Under the pieces are notes generated by a model. That model was given only the letters and a program-made list of their open reading frames with translations, was not told where the DNA came from and ran no database searches. DNA of 64,000 bases from Paracoccus lutimaris (lineage in GTDB: Bacteria > Pseudomonadota > Alphaproteobacteria > Rhodobacterales > Rhodobacteraceae), in contig NZ_QPJL01000003.1 of the NCBI RefSeq assembly GCF_003337565.1, positions 1 through 64,000 of the forward strand, read 5' to 3'. Numbering within the stretch: position 1 is the stretch's first letter; each line of letters starts with the position of its first letter. Made by a program: the position numbers and the translations under genes. This document shows, piece after piece, positions 1 to 8,644 of this stretch.

Positions 1-95
1 CCCCAGCTGGTTCAAGCCGGGGCAAGGTTGCACATGGGTCAATTCTCAATGACAATTTCCGCTGTTGCCGGGTCAAATCTCAGTGGCAATCAACA
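1..95. mobile_element. Right-end fragment of an IS21-family-like insertion sequence
   Basis: Two 21-base direct repeats lie at 36-56 and 70-90 (both begin GGGTCA and end CAAT) and differ at only three positions. The second is followed by CAACA at 91-95, which reads TGTTG inwards from the outside. Multiple terminal repeats just inside a TG...CA end are typical of IS21-type elements. No transposase coding sequence is visible, so the element either continues upstream of the window or is only a remnant. Family assignment rests on repeat architecture alone. Confidence 0.55.
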
Positions 96-206
96 GGCAG
101 GACCGCCAGGCGCTTCCACCCCAAATGTCAGCCAAAGCCGACTCACTTGGCTGGATTCCAGGCGCCTTCTATGCGGGACGAAGCGGATGCCCGTTTGGCG
201 AAGGAC

Positions 207-620
207 TCAGCTGTTGGTGTAGACAAGTCGGAGCATGTGCTCCCCGACAGCTTCATACTTTACGCGCGCCCAAAGACCGATGAGCATCTCCTCATCCGAC
301 AGTTCTCGGTCAAATATGTACGACTTTCGAATTTTTCTGTCCGGCAGAACCTCATCGAGTTCGTGAATGCGCGGCGTCAGATCCGAGAAAGACAGATACA
401 TATAGGCGAAAACGATCAATTGCCTCTTCCCAAGACGCGCAAGGTGAGCTTCGATTTCCGCACATACTTCGAGCACGCCGTCAAAGCTTGCCGTCCCTTT
501 GACGCGCTCAAGCTGTACGAAGAGAGAAAATAGCTCAACATCAGTCAACGTTATTCGACCGTCCGCACTGCGGTTGACACCGTGCGCGATAAGCCTGGTT
601 CTCGTTGTTTTATAAATCAT
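207..620 (-). CDS. Hypothetical protein, 137 aa, next to an IS end
   Basis: I do not recognise this protein. It is a soluble-looking 137-residue product without signal peptide or membrane segment. The middle is hydrophobic and helical (around residues 50-80) and the C-terminal half is rich in charged residues. The base composition is visibly lower in GC than the rest of the window, and it lies about 110 bases from the IS21-like end. It may therefore be acquired DNA or cargo. It starts at an ATG (618-620) with no strong ribosome binding site. No neighbour shares its direction, so it seems to be a single-gene unit. Confidence 0.5.
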   Translation of the reverse strand: MIYKTTRTRLIAHGVNRSADGRITLTDVELFSLFVQLERVKGTASFDGVLEVCAEIEAHLARLGKRQLIVFAYMYLSFSDLTPRIHELDEVLPDRKIRKSYIFDRELSDEEMLIGLWARVKYEAVGEHMLRLVYTNS

Positions 621-720
621 CGTTCATTTGGGGAAGCTAGCACAGGATTGCGCGTACTTTCGACCATCCGCAAAGGGCTCTTCGCGTCGATGATCTGATA
701 CCCGCTGCATTGCGGTCTGG

Positions 721-750
721 GTCAGATATCTGACGGAAAGCCAGATATCT
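721..750. promoter_or_regulatory. Palindromic operator candidate upstream of the sugar operon
   Basis: The gene-free stretch 621-940 holds a perfect 14-base palindrome, GTCAGATATCTGAC, at 721-734. A second copy of its core, CAGATATCT, lies at 742-750, 19 bases after the first. A further palindrome CACATGTG is at 919-926, just before the ribosome binding site of the first gene (GGAGGA, 931-936). The SorC-type regulator encoded in the operon is the obvious candidate ligand, but this is inference. I see nothing else coding in the stretch. Confidence 0.45.
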
Positions 751-940
751 CTGACAGACGATAATAATGACAGGGCAGGGGGCGGTCCGGCGGCGGTCCG
801 CGCCGTTTTCATATCCGGTCCGCAGCGGGTCGCTGGCACGTATGTGTCCGTATGTCACGAGTGTGAAAATCCCTTGCCCGAATCGCGGCGGCGGAATACC
901 ACATTCGTGATATCGTGCCACATGTGTAACGGAGGAACCC

Positions 941-1960
941 TTGCGCGCCATCGTCCTGCACGCCCCCAAAGACATCCGGCTTGAAGAGCGGCCCGTCCCC
1001 GAGGCCGGTCCCGGCGAAGTCGTCGTTCGCGTGGCCTCGGTCGGGGTCTGCGGCTCGGACCTGCCGCGCATGCTGGTCAAGGGCGCCTGGAAGATGCCGC
1101 TGATCACCGGGCACGAATTTTCCGGCCATATCACCGCGATCGGCGCCGGCGTCGAAGGCTGGGCGATGGGCGAGCTGGTCGCCGTCGCGCCTCTGATCCC
1201 TTGCAATGACTGCGACCAGTGCCGGACCGGCAATTATTCGCGCTGCCGGGATTACGACTATTTCGGCAGCCGCCGGGACGGGGCCTATGCGGAATATGTG
1301 GCCATCCCGGTGGGCAATCTGCTGAAGGCGCCGCAGCATGTCGATCCGCGCGCCATCGCCATGACCGACCCGGCCTCGATCGCGCTGCATGCGATCTGGA
1401 AGGCGGGCGGCATCCGCATCGGGCAGACCGGCGGGGTCATGGGCTGCGGCCCGATCGGGCTGTTCGCGATTCAATGGCTGCGGCTGATGGGCGCATCAGA
1501 GGTGATCGCGGTCGACATCTCCGAGGAAAAGCTGGCTCTGGCGCGCGAGGCGGGGGCCACCGTCACCGTGCTCTCGGGCGATCTGGCACAGAACGAGACC
1601 CGCGCCGATCTGGTGATCGAGGCCGTGGGCATCGACGCCACCATCAATGCTGCGGTGATGCTGGCCGGTCCGGGCGGGCATGTCGCCTTCATCGGGATTC
1701 CGGTCCCGGATGTGCGGCTTGCCAATGCGAGCTTCCAGTATTTCCTGCGTCAGGAGATCTCGCTTCACGGATCCTGGAACAGCTTTGGCCCGCCATTCCC
1801 CGGCCCGCAATGGACCACCACGCTGGAGAAATTCGGCACCGGCGAGCTGAAATGGGAATTCATGATCTCGCATGATCTGGATCTGGCCGAGCTGCCGGGC
1901 ATCTTTCAGCGCTTCGACAACAAGGATCTGCACTTTTCGAAAGTCCTGTTCCGACCGTAA
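941..1960 (+). CDS. Zinc-dependent medium-chain alcohol/polyol dehydrogenase
   Basis: A 339-residue member of the medium-chain dehydrogenase family (sorbitol, threonine and galactitol-phosphate dehydrogenase relatives). It should oxidise a sugar alcohol or sugar hydroxyl with NAD(P). Visible features are the catalytic-zinc region VGVCGSD and GHE near the N-terminus, a four-cysteine structural zinc lobe (C-x2-C-x2-C-x7-C, about residues 88-102) and a nucleotide fold with GCGPIG. The start is TTG, chosen because GGAGGA lies five bases upstream and the reading begins MRAIVLH, as usual in the family. It is the first gene of an operon with an FGGY kinase, a SorC regulator, a DeoC aldolase and an aldehyde dehydrogenase. 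Substrate unknown. Confidence 0.9.
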   Translation: MRAIVLHAPKDIRLEERPVPEAGPGEVVVRVASVGVCGSDLPRMLVKGAWKMPLITGHEFSGHITAIGAGVEGWAMGELVAVAPLIPCNDCDQCRTGNYSRCRDYDYFGSRRDGAYAEYVAIPVGNLLKAPQHVDPRAIAMTDPASIALHAIWKAGGIRIGQTGGVMGCGPIGLFAIQWLRLMGASEVIAVDISEEKLALAREAGATVTVLSGDLAQNETRADLVIEAVGIDATINAAVMLAGPGGHVAFIGIPVPDVRLANASFQYFLRQEISLHGSWNSFGPPFPGPQWTTTLEKFGTGELKWEFMISHDLDLAELPGIFQRFDNKDLHFSKVLFRP

Positions 1961-1987
1961 GAAGATGCTGGGATGGGAGGCGCGCGC

Positions 1988-3508
1988 ATGACGACGGTTC
2001 TGACGCTGGATCTGGGCACCAACGGCGCGCGCGCCGGGATCTATGACATCGAGGCCCGCCGCCTGATCGCCCGGGCCGAAGCCCGCTACCCGACCCGGCA
2101 CCTGCCGCCCAACCGCGCCGAACAGGACCCCGGCGACTGGTGGCGCGCGCTGGGGGATTGCGTGCGCGGTGCCATGGCCGAGGCGGGTCAGCCCGCCATC
2201 GCGGCGATCGCGGTGGCGGCGTTTTCCTCGACCGTGGTGGTCGCGGACCGGACCGGGCAGCCGCTGGCGCCGGCAATCCTGTGGATGGATGCGCGCGCGG
2301 CCTCGGAATCGCTGGCCTCGGCGGCGGTCGATCACCCGGTGATGGACTATTGCGGCGGCGCGAATGCGGTCGAGTGGCTGGTGCCCAAGGCCATGTGGCT
2401 CAAGCGTCACCAGCCGGACCTGTGGTCGCGCGTCGAGGTGATCTGCGAGGCGCTGGACTGGGTCAATTTCCGCCTGACCGGGGAATGGGCCGGTTCGCTG
2501 ATGAACGCCACCTGCAAATGGAACTATGACAGCCGCGCCCGCGCCTTCGTCCCCGAGCTATATGCGCGCTTCGGCTTGCCCGATCTGGCCGCACGCCTGC
2601 CCCAGCGCATCGTCGATATCGGCGCGATCATCGGCCCGCTGCTGCCCGAAGTGGCGCGCGACTGGGGAATTTCGGGCAGTCCTGTGGTCGTGCAGGGCGG
2701 GATCGACGCGCATATGGGCACGTTCGGCGCCGATTGCGTGGCGCCGGGCGCGATGCTGCTGATCGGCGGCACCTCGAATGTGCATCTGACGCAGGTGCCC
2801 GACGATGGCGCGCGGATCACCGGGGTCTGGGGTCCCTATCCGCATGCGCTGACGCCGGGATTGCGGATGATCGAGGGCGGGCAGGTCTCGGCCGGGTCGA
2901 TCCTGAAATGGCTCTCGCAAGAGATCTTCGGCATCACCAATGCCGATATGGCGCCGCTTCTGGCCGCGGCCGAGGCCATCGAGCCGGCCGAAACCCGGCT
3001 GCTGGCGCTGGATTTCTGGATGGGCAACCGCACGCCCTACCGTGATGCCCGCCTGCGCGGGGCGTTTCTGGGGCTGTCGCTGTCCCATGACCGCGCGGCG
3101 ATCTATCGCGCGGCGGTGACGGCGGTGGCGCTTGGCGCGGCGAATGTGGTGTTCGATCTGGAGCGGCAGGGCGTCGGCATCGACCGCATCGTGATGGCGG
3201 GCGGCATCATGCACAATCCGGTCTGGCTGCAGGCGACCGTCGATGCCATCGGCAAGCCGGTCGGGCTGGCGCCGGACGACAATCTGACGCTTTACGGCAA
3301 TGCCGTGGCGGCGGCGGTGGGACTGGGTCTGTGGCCGGATCTGACCGCGGCGGCGCGCGCGCTGGCGCCGCAGGTCTCGGTTCTGCAGCCCGATCCTGCG
3401 CGGCATGCGCAATACCGCCGCCTGCTGGCGCAATACCGGCAGGCGGTGGACCTGCTGGCGCCGATCCTTCATGCTTTGGCCGATGGCACGACCGGGGATG
3501 ACGCATGA
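1988..3508 (+). CDS. FGGY-family carbohydrate kinase
   Basis: A 506-residue sugar kinase of the FGGY (xylulokinase/ribulokinase/glycerol kinase) family, expected to phosphorylate a ketose or polyol in the cytoplasm. The N-terminal phosphate-binding loop LDLGTNGARAG and a later GGTSNV motif are visible, and the length fits the family. I chose ATG 1988 over an in-frame ATG at 1973 because GGGAGG (1975-1980) is well placed for the later start and the protein then begins MTTVLTLDLGTN. The stop overlaps the next gene by four bases (ATGA), so translation is probably coupled. With the flanking dehydrogenase and aldolase it suggests oxidation, phosphorylation, then cleavage of a sugar. Confidence 0.9.
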   Translation: MTTVLTLDLGTNGARAGIYDIEARRLIARAEARYPTRHLPPNRAEQDPGDWWRALGDCVRGAMAEAGQPAIAAIAVAAFSSTVVVADRTGQPLAPAILWMDARAASESLASAAVDHPVMDYCGGANAVEWLVPKAMWLKRHQPDLWSRVEVICEALDWVNFRLTGEWAGSLMNATCKWNYDSRARAFVPELYARFGLPDLAARLPQRIVDIGAIIGPLLPEVARDWGISGSPVVVQGGIDAHMGTFGADCVAPGAMLLIGGTSNVHLTQVPDDGARITGVWGPYPHALTPGLRMIEGGQVSAGSILKWLSQEIFGITNADMAPLLAAAEAIEPAETRLLALDFWMGNRTPYRDARLRGAFLGLSLSHDRAAIYRAAVTAVALGAANVVFDLERQGVGIDRIVMAGGIMHNPVWLQATVDAIGKPVGLAPDDNLTLYGNAVAAAVGLGLWPDLTAAARALAPQVSVLQPDPARHAQYRRLLAQYRQAVDLLAPILHALADGTTGDDA

Positions 3509-4488
3509 ACGATGACCCTTCCCGCGCTTCGGCGCGCCTGCCGGTCGACGAGAGCCGCGAGCATCTGATGGTCGGGATCGCGCGGATGACCTATCAGCAG
3601 GACAAGACCTTGACCGAGATCGCGGCCGAGACCGGCCTGAACCGCTGGCAGGTCAGCCGGCTTTTGCAGGAGGCCCGCGATCTGGGCATCGTCCGCATCG
3701 AGATCGTGCCGCGCACCCTGCGCCATCCCGGTCTCGAGACGCGGCTGACGCGCACCTTCGGCCTGCGCGACGCGGTGGTCGTGCCCGGCCCGGTCGAACA
3801 GGGCGTCGAAAGCGTGGCGCAGGCGGCCGGGCAATATCTGGCGGCGATGAAGCCCAAGCCGCGCGTGATCGGCGTGTCCTGGGGCCGGACCATGGCGGCG
3901 GTCGCGCATTGGCTGCCGCCGGACTGGGCCGACGGGGTCACGGTCGTGCAGATCAACGGCACCGTCGCGCCGGTCCCCGGCATCGCCTATCACAATGATG
4001 TCGCCGAGATCTTTGCCCGCAAGGGCCGGGGCCACATGATCCCGCTGCCGGTTCCCGCCATTGTCGGCGAAAGGCTGACGCGCGAGGTGCTGGAAAAGGA
4101 CCGCATCGTCTCGGATGTCCTGGCCCGCGCTAGGGCGGCGCAGGTGCTGGCCTTCTCGCTGGGGGTGGCGGGCGACGATTCGGTGCTGATGCGGTCGGGA
4201 AACGTGATGAAATCGGAAATGGCGGCGCTGGTGCAGGCCGGCGCCGTGGGCGACGTCCTGGGCCATTTCATCGACCGCAGGGGCCGCATCGTCGATCCCG
4301 ATCTGGACGCCCGCACCATCGGCCTGACCCTGCCCGACCTGACCGCGCGTGAGCGGGTGATCGGCATTGCCGCCGGCCCCAGAAAGCGCGAGGTGACGCT
4401 GGGGGCGCTGAAGGCCGGGCTGGTGAATATCCTCGTCACCGACGAGGCGACTGCAACTTTCGCATTGGAGCATGCACATGACCGTTGA
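3505..4488 (+). CDS. SorC/DeoR-type sugar-binding transcriptional regulator
   Basis: A 327-residue regulator with an N-terminal helix-turn-helix (about residues 30-65, with LTEIAAETGLNRWQVSRLL) and a C-terminal SorC sugar-phosphate-binding domain (about 70-320). Members of this family usually respond to a phosphorylated sugar that is an intermediate of the pathway they control. It lies inside the operon, between kinase and aldolase genes, overlapping the first by four bases and the second by eleven. It is therefore probably autoregulated. The palindromes at 721-750 are candidate binding sites. Confidence 0.88.
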   Translation: MNDDPSRASARLPVDESREHLMVGIARMTYQQDKTLTEIAAETGLNRWQVSRLLQEARDLGIVRIEIVPRTLRHPGLETRLTRTFGLRDAVVVPGPVEQGVESVAQAAGQYLAAMKPKPRVIGVSWGRTMAAVAHWLPPDWADGVTVVQINGTVAPVPGIAYHNDVAEIFARKGRGHMIPLPVPAIVGERLTREVLEKDRIVSDVLARARAAQVLAFSLGVAGDDSVLMRSGNVMKSEMAALVQAGAVGDVLGHFIDRRGRIVDPDLDARTIGLTLPDLTARERVIGIAAGPRKREVTLGALKAGLVNILVTDEATATFALEHAHDR

Positions 4489-5467
4489 AACCGCCGTGCC
4501 CGCACCGGCCGCGGCCAATGACCTGCGCAATCCCGGAATGGCGCTGGATCTGGCCATGTTCGAGGGCCATGCCGTCAATCGCAGCGCGGCCGAGCGTCGC
4601 GCCGCCTCGCTGACCACGCGGCGCAGCGTCAAGAAGGACTGGCAGGCGGCATGGCTGATCAATGCCGTGCGCTGCATCGACCTGACCACGCTGGCCGGTG
4701 ACGACACCGCCGAGCGTGTCCGCCGCCTTTGCGCCAAGGCCCGCCAGCCGCTGGCCCCGCATATCACCGAGGGGCTTGGCATTGCCGGGATGCGCCTGAC
4801 CACCGGCGCGGTCTGCGTCTATCCGACCATGGTGACCCATGCCGTCCGTGCGCTTGAGGGCAGCGGCATCCCGGTCGCCTCGGTCGCCACCGGCTTTCCC
4901 GCCGGGCTGATGCCCCTGCATCTGCGGCTTGAGGAAATCCGCTATGCCGTGGCCGAGGGCGCCGAGGAAATCGACATCGTCATCACCCGCGAACACGTCC
5001 TGAGCGGCAACTGGCCCGCGCTTTACGATGAGGTCGCGGCGATGCGCGACGCCTGCGGGCCCGCGCATCTGAAGGCGATCCTGGCCACGGGCGATCTGCA
5101 AACGCTGCGGAATGTCTATGCCGCATCCATGGTGGCGATGCAGGCGGGCGCCGATTTCATCAAGACCTCGACCGGGAAAGAGGGGGTGAATGCCACCCTG
5201 CCGGTCAGTCTGGTGATGGTGCGGGCGCTGCGCGACTACCTGGACGCAACCGGCCACCGCATCGGCTTCAAGCCGGCGGGCGGCATGAAATCGGCCAAGG
5301 ACGCGCTGAACTGGCAGTTCCTGATGCGCGAGGAAATGGGCCGCGACTGGCTGGACCCGCATCTGTTCCGGCTGGGGGCCTCGTCCATGCTGGGCGATAT
5401 CGAGCGGCAATTGGAACATCATGTCACCGGACGCTATTCGTCCGCATCGCGCCTGGCGCTGGCATAA
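4478..5467 (+). CDS. deoC: Deoxyribose-phosphate aldolase (DeoC family)
   Basis: A class I aldolase of the DeoC family. The classic reaction is reversible cleavage of 2-deoxyribose-5-phosphate to glyceraldehyde-3-phosphate and acetaldehyde. The Schiff-base lysine lies in FIKTSTGKEG and the second conserved lysine in GFKPAGG. At about 329 residues it is longer than the E. coli enzyme (about 259) because of an N-terminal extension of some 60 residues. ATG 4478 is preferred to ATG 4472 because GGAG at 4467-4470 has better spacing. The next gene, an aldehyde dehydrogenase, would remove the aldehyde product. The exact sugar phosphate is not proved by the sequence. Confidence 0.9.
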   Translation: MTVETAVPAPAAANDLRNPGMALDLAMFEGHAVNRSAAERRAASLTTRRSVKKDWQAAWLINAVRCIDLTTLAGDDTAERVRRLCAKARQPLAPHITEGLGIAGMRLTTGAVCVYPTMVTHAVRALEGSGIPVASVATGFPAGLMPLHLRLEEIRYAVAEGAEEIDIVITREHVLSGNWPALYDEVAAMRDACGPAHLKAILATGDLQTLRNVYAASMVAMQAGADFIKTSTGKEGVNATLPVSLVMVRALRDYLDATGHRIGFKPAGGMKSAKDALNWQFLMREEMGRDWLDPHLFRLGASSMLGDIERQLEHHVTGRYSSASRLALA

Positions 5468-5478
5468 GGGGAATGGGC

Positions 5479-7839
5479 ATGAACAAGATCATGGAAGTGC
5501 TGGACAACATGGAATACGGCCCCGCCCCCGAGGACAGCGCGATCGTCCGCGACTGGCTGGCGTGCCACGAGGCGGGCTTTGGCCATTTCATCGACGGCGG
5601 CTTCACCAAGCCTTCGGACCCGTTCGAGGTGACGAACCCCGCGACCGGCAAGGTCATCGCCCGCGTCTCGCAGGGTGCGGCGACCGATGTGGATGCGGCA
5701 GTCAAAGCCGCCCGCGCCGCGCAACCGAAATGGGCGGCGCTTTCTGGTCATGACCGGGCGCGGCATCTCTATGCACTTGCCCGTCACATCCAGCAGCATG
5801 CCCGCTTTCTGGCGGTGCTGGAAACCATCGACAACGGCAAGCCGATCCGCGAAAGCCGCGACATCGATATCCCGCTGGTCATCCGCCATTTCTATCACCA
5901 TGCCGGCTGGGCCGAGATCATGGCGGATGAATTCCCCGGCGCCACTCCGCATGGCGTCTGCGGACAGGTGATCCCGTGGAATTTCCCGCTGCTGATGCTG
6001 GCATGGAAGGTCGCGCCGGCCCTCGCCGCCGGCAATAGCGTGGTGCTGAAACCCGCCGAATACACGCCTCTGACCGCGCTGGCGCTGGCCGAAATCGCGC
6101 GCGAGGCCGGGCTACCCAAGGGCGTTCTGAACATCGTCACCGGCGACGGCGAAACCGGCGCCCTGATCACCGGCCATGACGGCATCGACAAGGTGGCCTT
6201 TACCGGCTCGACCGAGGTCGGGCGCCTGATCCGCCGCCAGATCGCCGGCTCGGGCAAGGCGCTGACACTGGAACTGGGCGGCAAGTCGCCCTTTATCGTC
6301 TTCGCCGATGCCGATCTGGATGCGGCGGTCGAGGGGGTCGTCGACTCGATCTGGTTCAATCAGGGGCAGGTCTGCTGCGCCGGTTCGCGCATTCTGGTCG
6401 CGGAATCGGTGGCGGCGCGCTTTACCGAATTGCTGTCGCGGCGCATGGAAACGCTGATCACCGGCGACCCGCTGGAGAAATCCACCGATATCGGCGCCAT
6501 CGTCCATCCCGTGCAACTGGCGCGCATCCGCAGCCTTGTCGAACGGGGCCGGGCCGAGGGCGCGCAGATCCATCAGGGCAGCGCACCTTCGGGCTGCTTC
6601 TATCCCCCGACCTTCGTGACCGAGGTCGAGCCTGCCTCGACCCTTGCGACCGAGGAAGTCTTTGGCCCGGTGGTCACGCTGACCCCGTTCCGCACCCCCG
6701 AGGACGCCGTGGCGCTGGCCAACAACACCCGCTACGGGCTGGCCGGCTCGGTCTGGTCGGAAAACATCAATCTGGCCATCGATATCGCGGCAAAGATCAA
6801 GGCCGGGGTCATCTGGATCAACTCGGCCAACCTCTTTGACGCCGGTGCCGGGTTCGGCGGCTATCGCGAAAGCGGCTTTGGCCGCGAGGGCGGGCGCGAG
6901 GGCATGAGCGCCTATCTACGCCACCCCGCGCCGCGTGCGAAGAAGCCGGAAACCGCGCCGCCCGCGCCCGTCGCCACCCCGGTCGAGGGCATGGCCGCCA
7001 GCGCCATCGACCGCACCGCGAAACTGTATATCGGCGGCAAACAGGCGCGGCCCGACAGCGGCTATTCCTATGCCGTCGCGGGCGCCAAGGGGCCGGTCGG
7101 GCTGGCCGGTCTGGGCAACCGCAAGGATATCCGCAACGCCGTCGAGGCCGCGCATAAGGCGACGGGATGGGGGGTGCAGACCGGGCATAACCGCGCGCAG
7201 GTGCTGTATTATCTGGCCGAGAACCTCTCTGCCCGCGCCGAGGAATTCACCGGGCGGCTGAAATCATTCGGTCACAGCGGTTCTGCCGCGAAAACCGAGG
7301 TCGAGATCTCGATCCGTCGCATCTTCTGGTATGCGGCGCAGGCCGACAAGTTCGACGGCGCCGTGCATCAGACCAAGTCCGCGCATGTGACACTGGCGAT
7401 GAACGAGCCGCTTGGCGTCATGGGCATCGCCTGCCCGAATGCCTATCCGCTTTTGGGTTTCGTGTCGCTGGTCTTGCCGGCGATCGCGATGGGCAACCGC
7501 GTCGTGGCGCTGCCCTCGCAGACGCATCCCTTGGCGGCGACCGATCTTTATCAGGTCATCGACACCTCGGACGTGCCGGGCGGCGTGGTCAATATCGTCA
7601 CCGGCGAGCGCGATCCGCTGGCGAAAACGCTGGCCGAACATGATGATGTCGATGCGCTTTGGTACTTCGGCACCGCAGCCGGCGCGGCGATGGCCGAGGC
7701 GGCCTCCGCCGGGAACCTGAAACAGACCTGGTGCGAGGATGGCGCGGCCCGCGACTGGACAACGGCGCAAGGGCAGGGCCGGCAGTTCCTGACCCGCGCC
7801 ACGCAGGTCAAGAACATCTGGGTTCCCCACGGCGAATGA
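5479..7839 (+). CDS. Two-domain aldehyde dehydrogenase
   Basis: A 786-residue protein with a complete NAD(P)-dependent aldehyde dehydrogenase domain (about residues 20-480) joined to a second, shorter ALDH-like domain (about 510-786). The first domain has the expected motifs: PWNFPLLM, the glutamate in ELGGKSP, and the catalytic cysteine in NQGQVCCAG. The second retains ALDH-like segments (CPNAYPLLG, VVNIVTG) but lacks the ELGGK and GQxC motifs and looks non-catalytic. ATG 5479 is preferred to 5473 because AAGGGGA directly abuts the earlier codon. It follows deoC by about ten bases, so it probably oxidises the aldehyde released by that aldolase. Confidence 0.88.
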   Translation: MNKIMEVLDNMEYGPAPEDSAIVRDWLACHEAGFGHFIDGGFTKPSDPFEVTNPATGKVIARVSQGAATDVDAAVKAARAAQPKWAALSGHDRARHLYALARHIQQHARFLAVLETIDNGKPIRESRDIDIPLVIRHFYHHAGWAEIMADEFPGATPHGVCGQVIPWNFPLLMLAWKVAPALAAGNSVVLKPAEYTPLTALALAEIAREAGLPKGVLNIVTGDGETGALITGHDGIDKVAFTGSTEVGRLIRRQIAGSGKALTLELGGKSPFIVFADADLDAAVEGVVDSIWFNQGQVCCAGSRILVAESVAARFTELLSRRMETLITGDPLEKSTDIGAIVHPVQLARIRSLVERGRAEGAQIHQGSAPSGCFYPPTFVTEVEPASTLATEEVFGPVVTLTPFRTPEDAVALANNTRYGLAGSVWSENINLAIDIAAKIKAGVIWINSANLFDAGAGFGGYRESGFGREGGREGMSAYLRHPAPRAKKPETAPPAPVATPVEGMAASAIDRTAKLYIGGKQARPDSGYSYAVAGAKGPVGLAGLGNRKDIRNAVEAAHKATGWGVQTGHNRAQVLYYLAENLSARAEEFTGRLKSFGHSGSAAKTEVEISIRRIFWYAAQADKFDGAVHQTKSAHVTLAMNEPLGVMGIACPNAYPLLGFVSLVLPAIAMGNRVVALPSQTHPLAATDLYQVIDTSDVPGGVVNIVTGERDPLAKTLAEHDDVDALWYFGTAAGAAMAEAASAGNLKQTWCEDGAARDWTTAQGQGRQFLTRATQVKNIWVPHGE

Positions 7840-7847
7840 TCCCTGTC

Positions 7848-7876
7848 CGCTGCGGGCCGAGACCCGGCCCGCAGCG
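7848..7876. terminator. Hairpin terminator between convergent genes
   Basis: A perfect 11-base-pair stem (CGCTGCGGGCC, 7848-7858, with GGCCCGCAGCG, 7866-7876) encloses a seven-base loop. It sits exactly between the end of the aldehyde dehydrogenase gene on the plus strand and the end of the aldolase gene on the minus strand, so it could serve both. There is no long T-run on either side. Confidence 0.6.
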
Positions 7877-7882
7877 AAATGA

Positions 7883-8644
7883 TCAGCCCTTGCTCGCCTC
7901 GGCTGCGGCAGCGCGGGCGCCCGCGATCAGGAACGAGACATCATTCGGGCCGACAACCAGCCCGTAACCCTTTGCGGTCAGGTCCGCCCAGCTGCGGCCC
8001 GGCCCGGTGATCGTGCCCAGCCATTTGCCCGCCGCCCGTGTCGCCGCCTCGACCTGCGCGAAAGCCGCGTGCAGGGCGGGGGCCTCAAGCTGTTCCAGCA
8101 ATCCCATCGATCCGGCAAGGTCATTGGGCCCGATAAAGACCATGTCGACGCCATCCGTCCCGGCCAGCGCCGCGATATCGGCGACGGCATCCGCATGTTC
8201 GCATTGCACGATCAGCAGCAGATCTTCGGCGGCCGCGCCGGTCCCATAGCCGGGCACGGTGCCGAAACCCGACCCCCGCACCACCGGCGCCGCATAGCCG
8301 CGCCGGCCCAAAGGCGGATAGCGGCATGCGCCCGCGATGGAGGCCGCGTCCCGCGCCGAATTCACCATCGGCACGATGATCGAGCGAAACCCCCGGTCCA
8401 GCACCCGTTTGAGCAGCGCGTCCGAGCCTTCGGGCACGCGCAGCACCACCTCGCCCCCCGCTGCCTCGATGGCGCGGGCAACAGTGACCCAGTCCTCAAG
8501 CCCGCCGACGCCGTGTTCACCGTCGATGACGATGACCTCCCAGCCATGGCGGACCATGATTTCGGCGGCATCGGGGCTGGCAAGCTCGGCCCAGGCCGCC
8601 TTGACGGTTTCACCGGCGGCCAGCCGGGCTTTCAGCCTGTTCAT
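7883..8644 (-). CDS. HpcH/HpaI-family aldolase (class II 2-keto-3-deoxy acid aldolase)
   Basis: A 253-residue pyruvate-dependent aldolase of the HpcH/HpaI family. These cleave 2-keto-3-deoxy or 4-hydroxy-2-oxo acids to pyruvate and an aldehyde with a divalent metal. Conserved segments are VIDGEHG near residue 40, VQCEHADAV and VFIGPNDLAGS, which hold the metal ligands and phosphate/pyruvate-binding loop. The frame is open much further upstream, but the true start is ATG 8644. It overlaps the stop of the preceding gene by four bases (ATGA) and begins MNRLKARL, as usual in the family. It is the last gene of a gntR-oxidase-aldolase operon. Confidence 0.9.
   Translation of the reverse strand: MNRLKARLAAGETVKAAWAELASPDAAEIMVRHGWEVIVIDGEHGVGGLEDWVTVARAIEAAGGEVVLRVPEGSDALLKRVLDRGFRSIIVPMVNSARDAASIAGACRYPPLGRRGYAAPVVRGSGFGTVPGYGTGAAAEDLLLIVQCEHADAVADIAALAGTDGVDMVFIGPNDLAGSMGLLEQLEAPALHAAFAQVEAATRAAGKWLGTITGPGRSWADLTAKGYGLVVGPNDVSFLIAGARAAAAEASKG

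Noticed and set aside
5479-7839. Frameshifted or fused pair of ALDH genes
   Set aside because: The reading frame is continuous, and two-domain ALDHs of this length beside deoC are a known arrangement; the second domain is just reduced.
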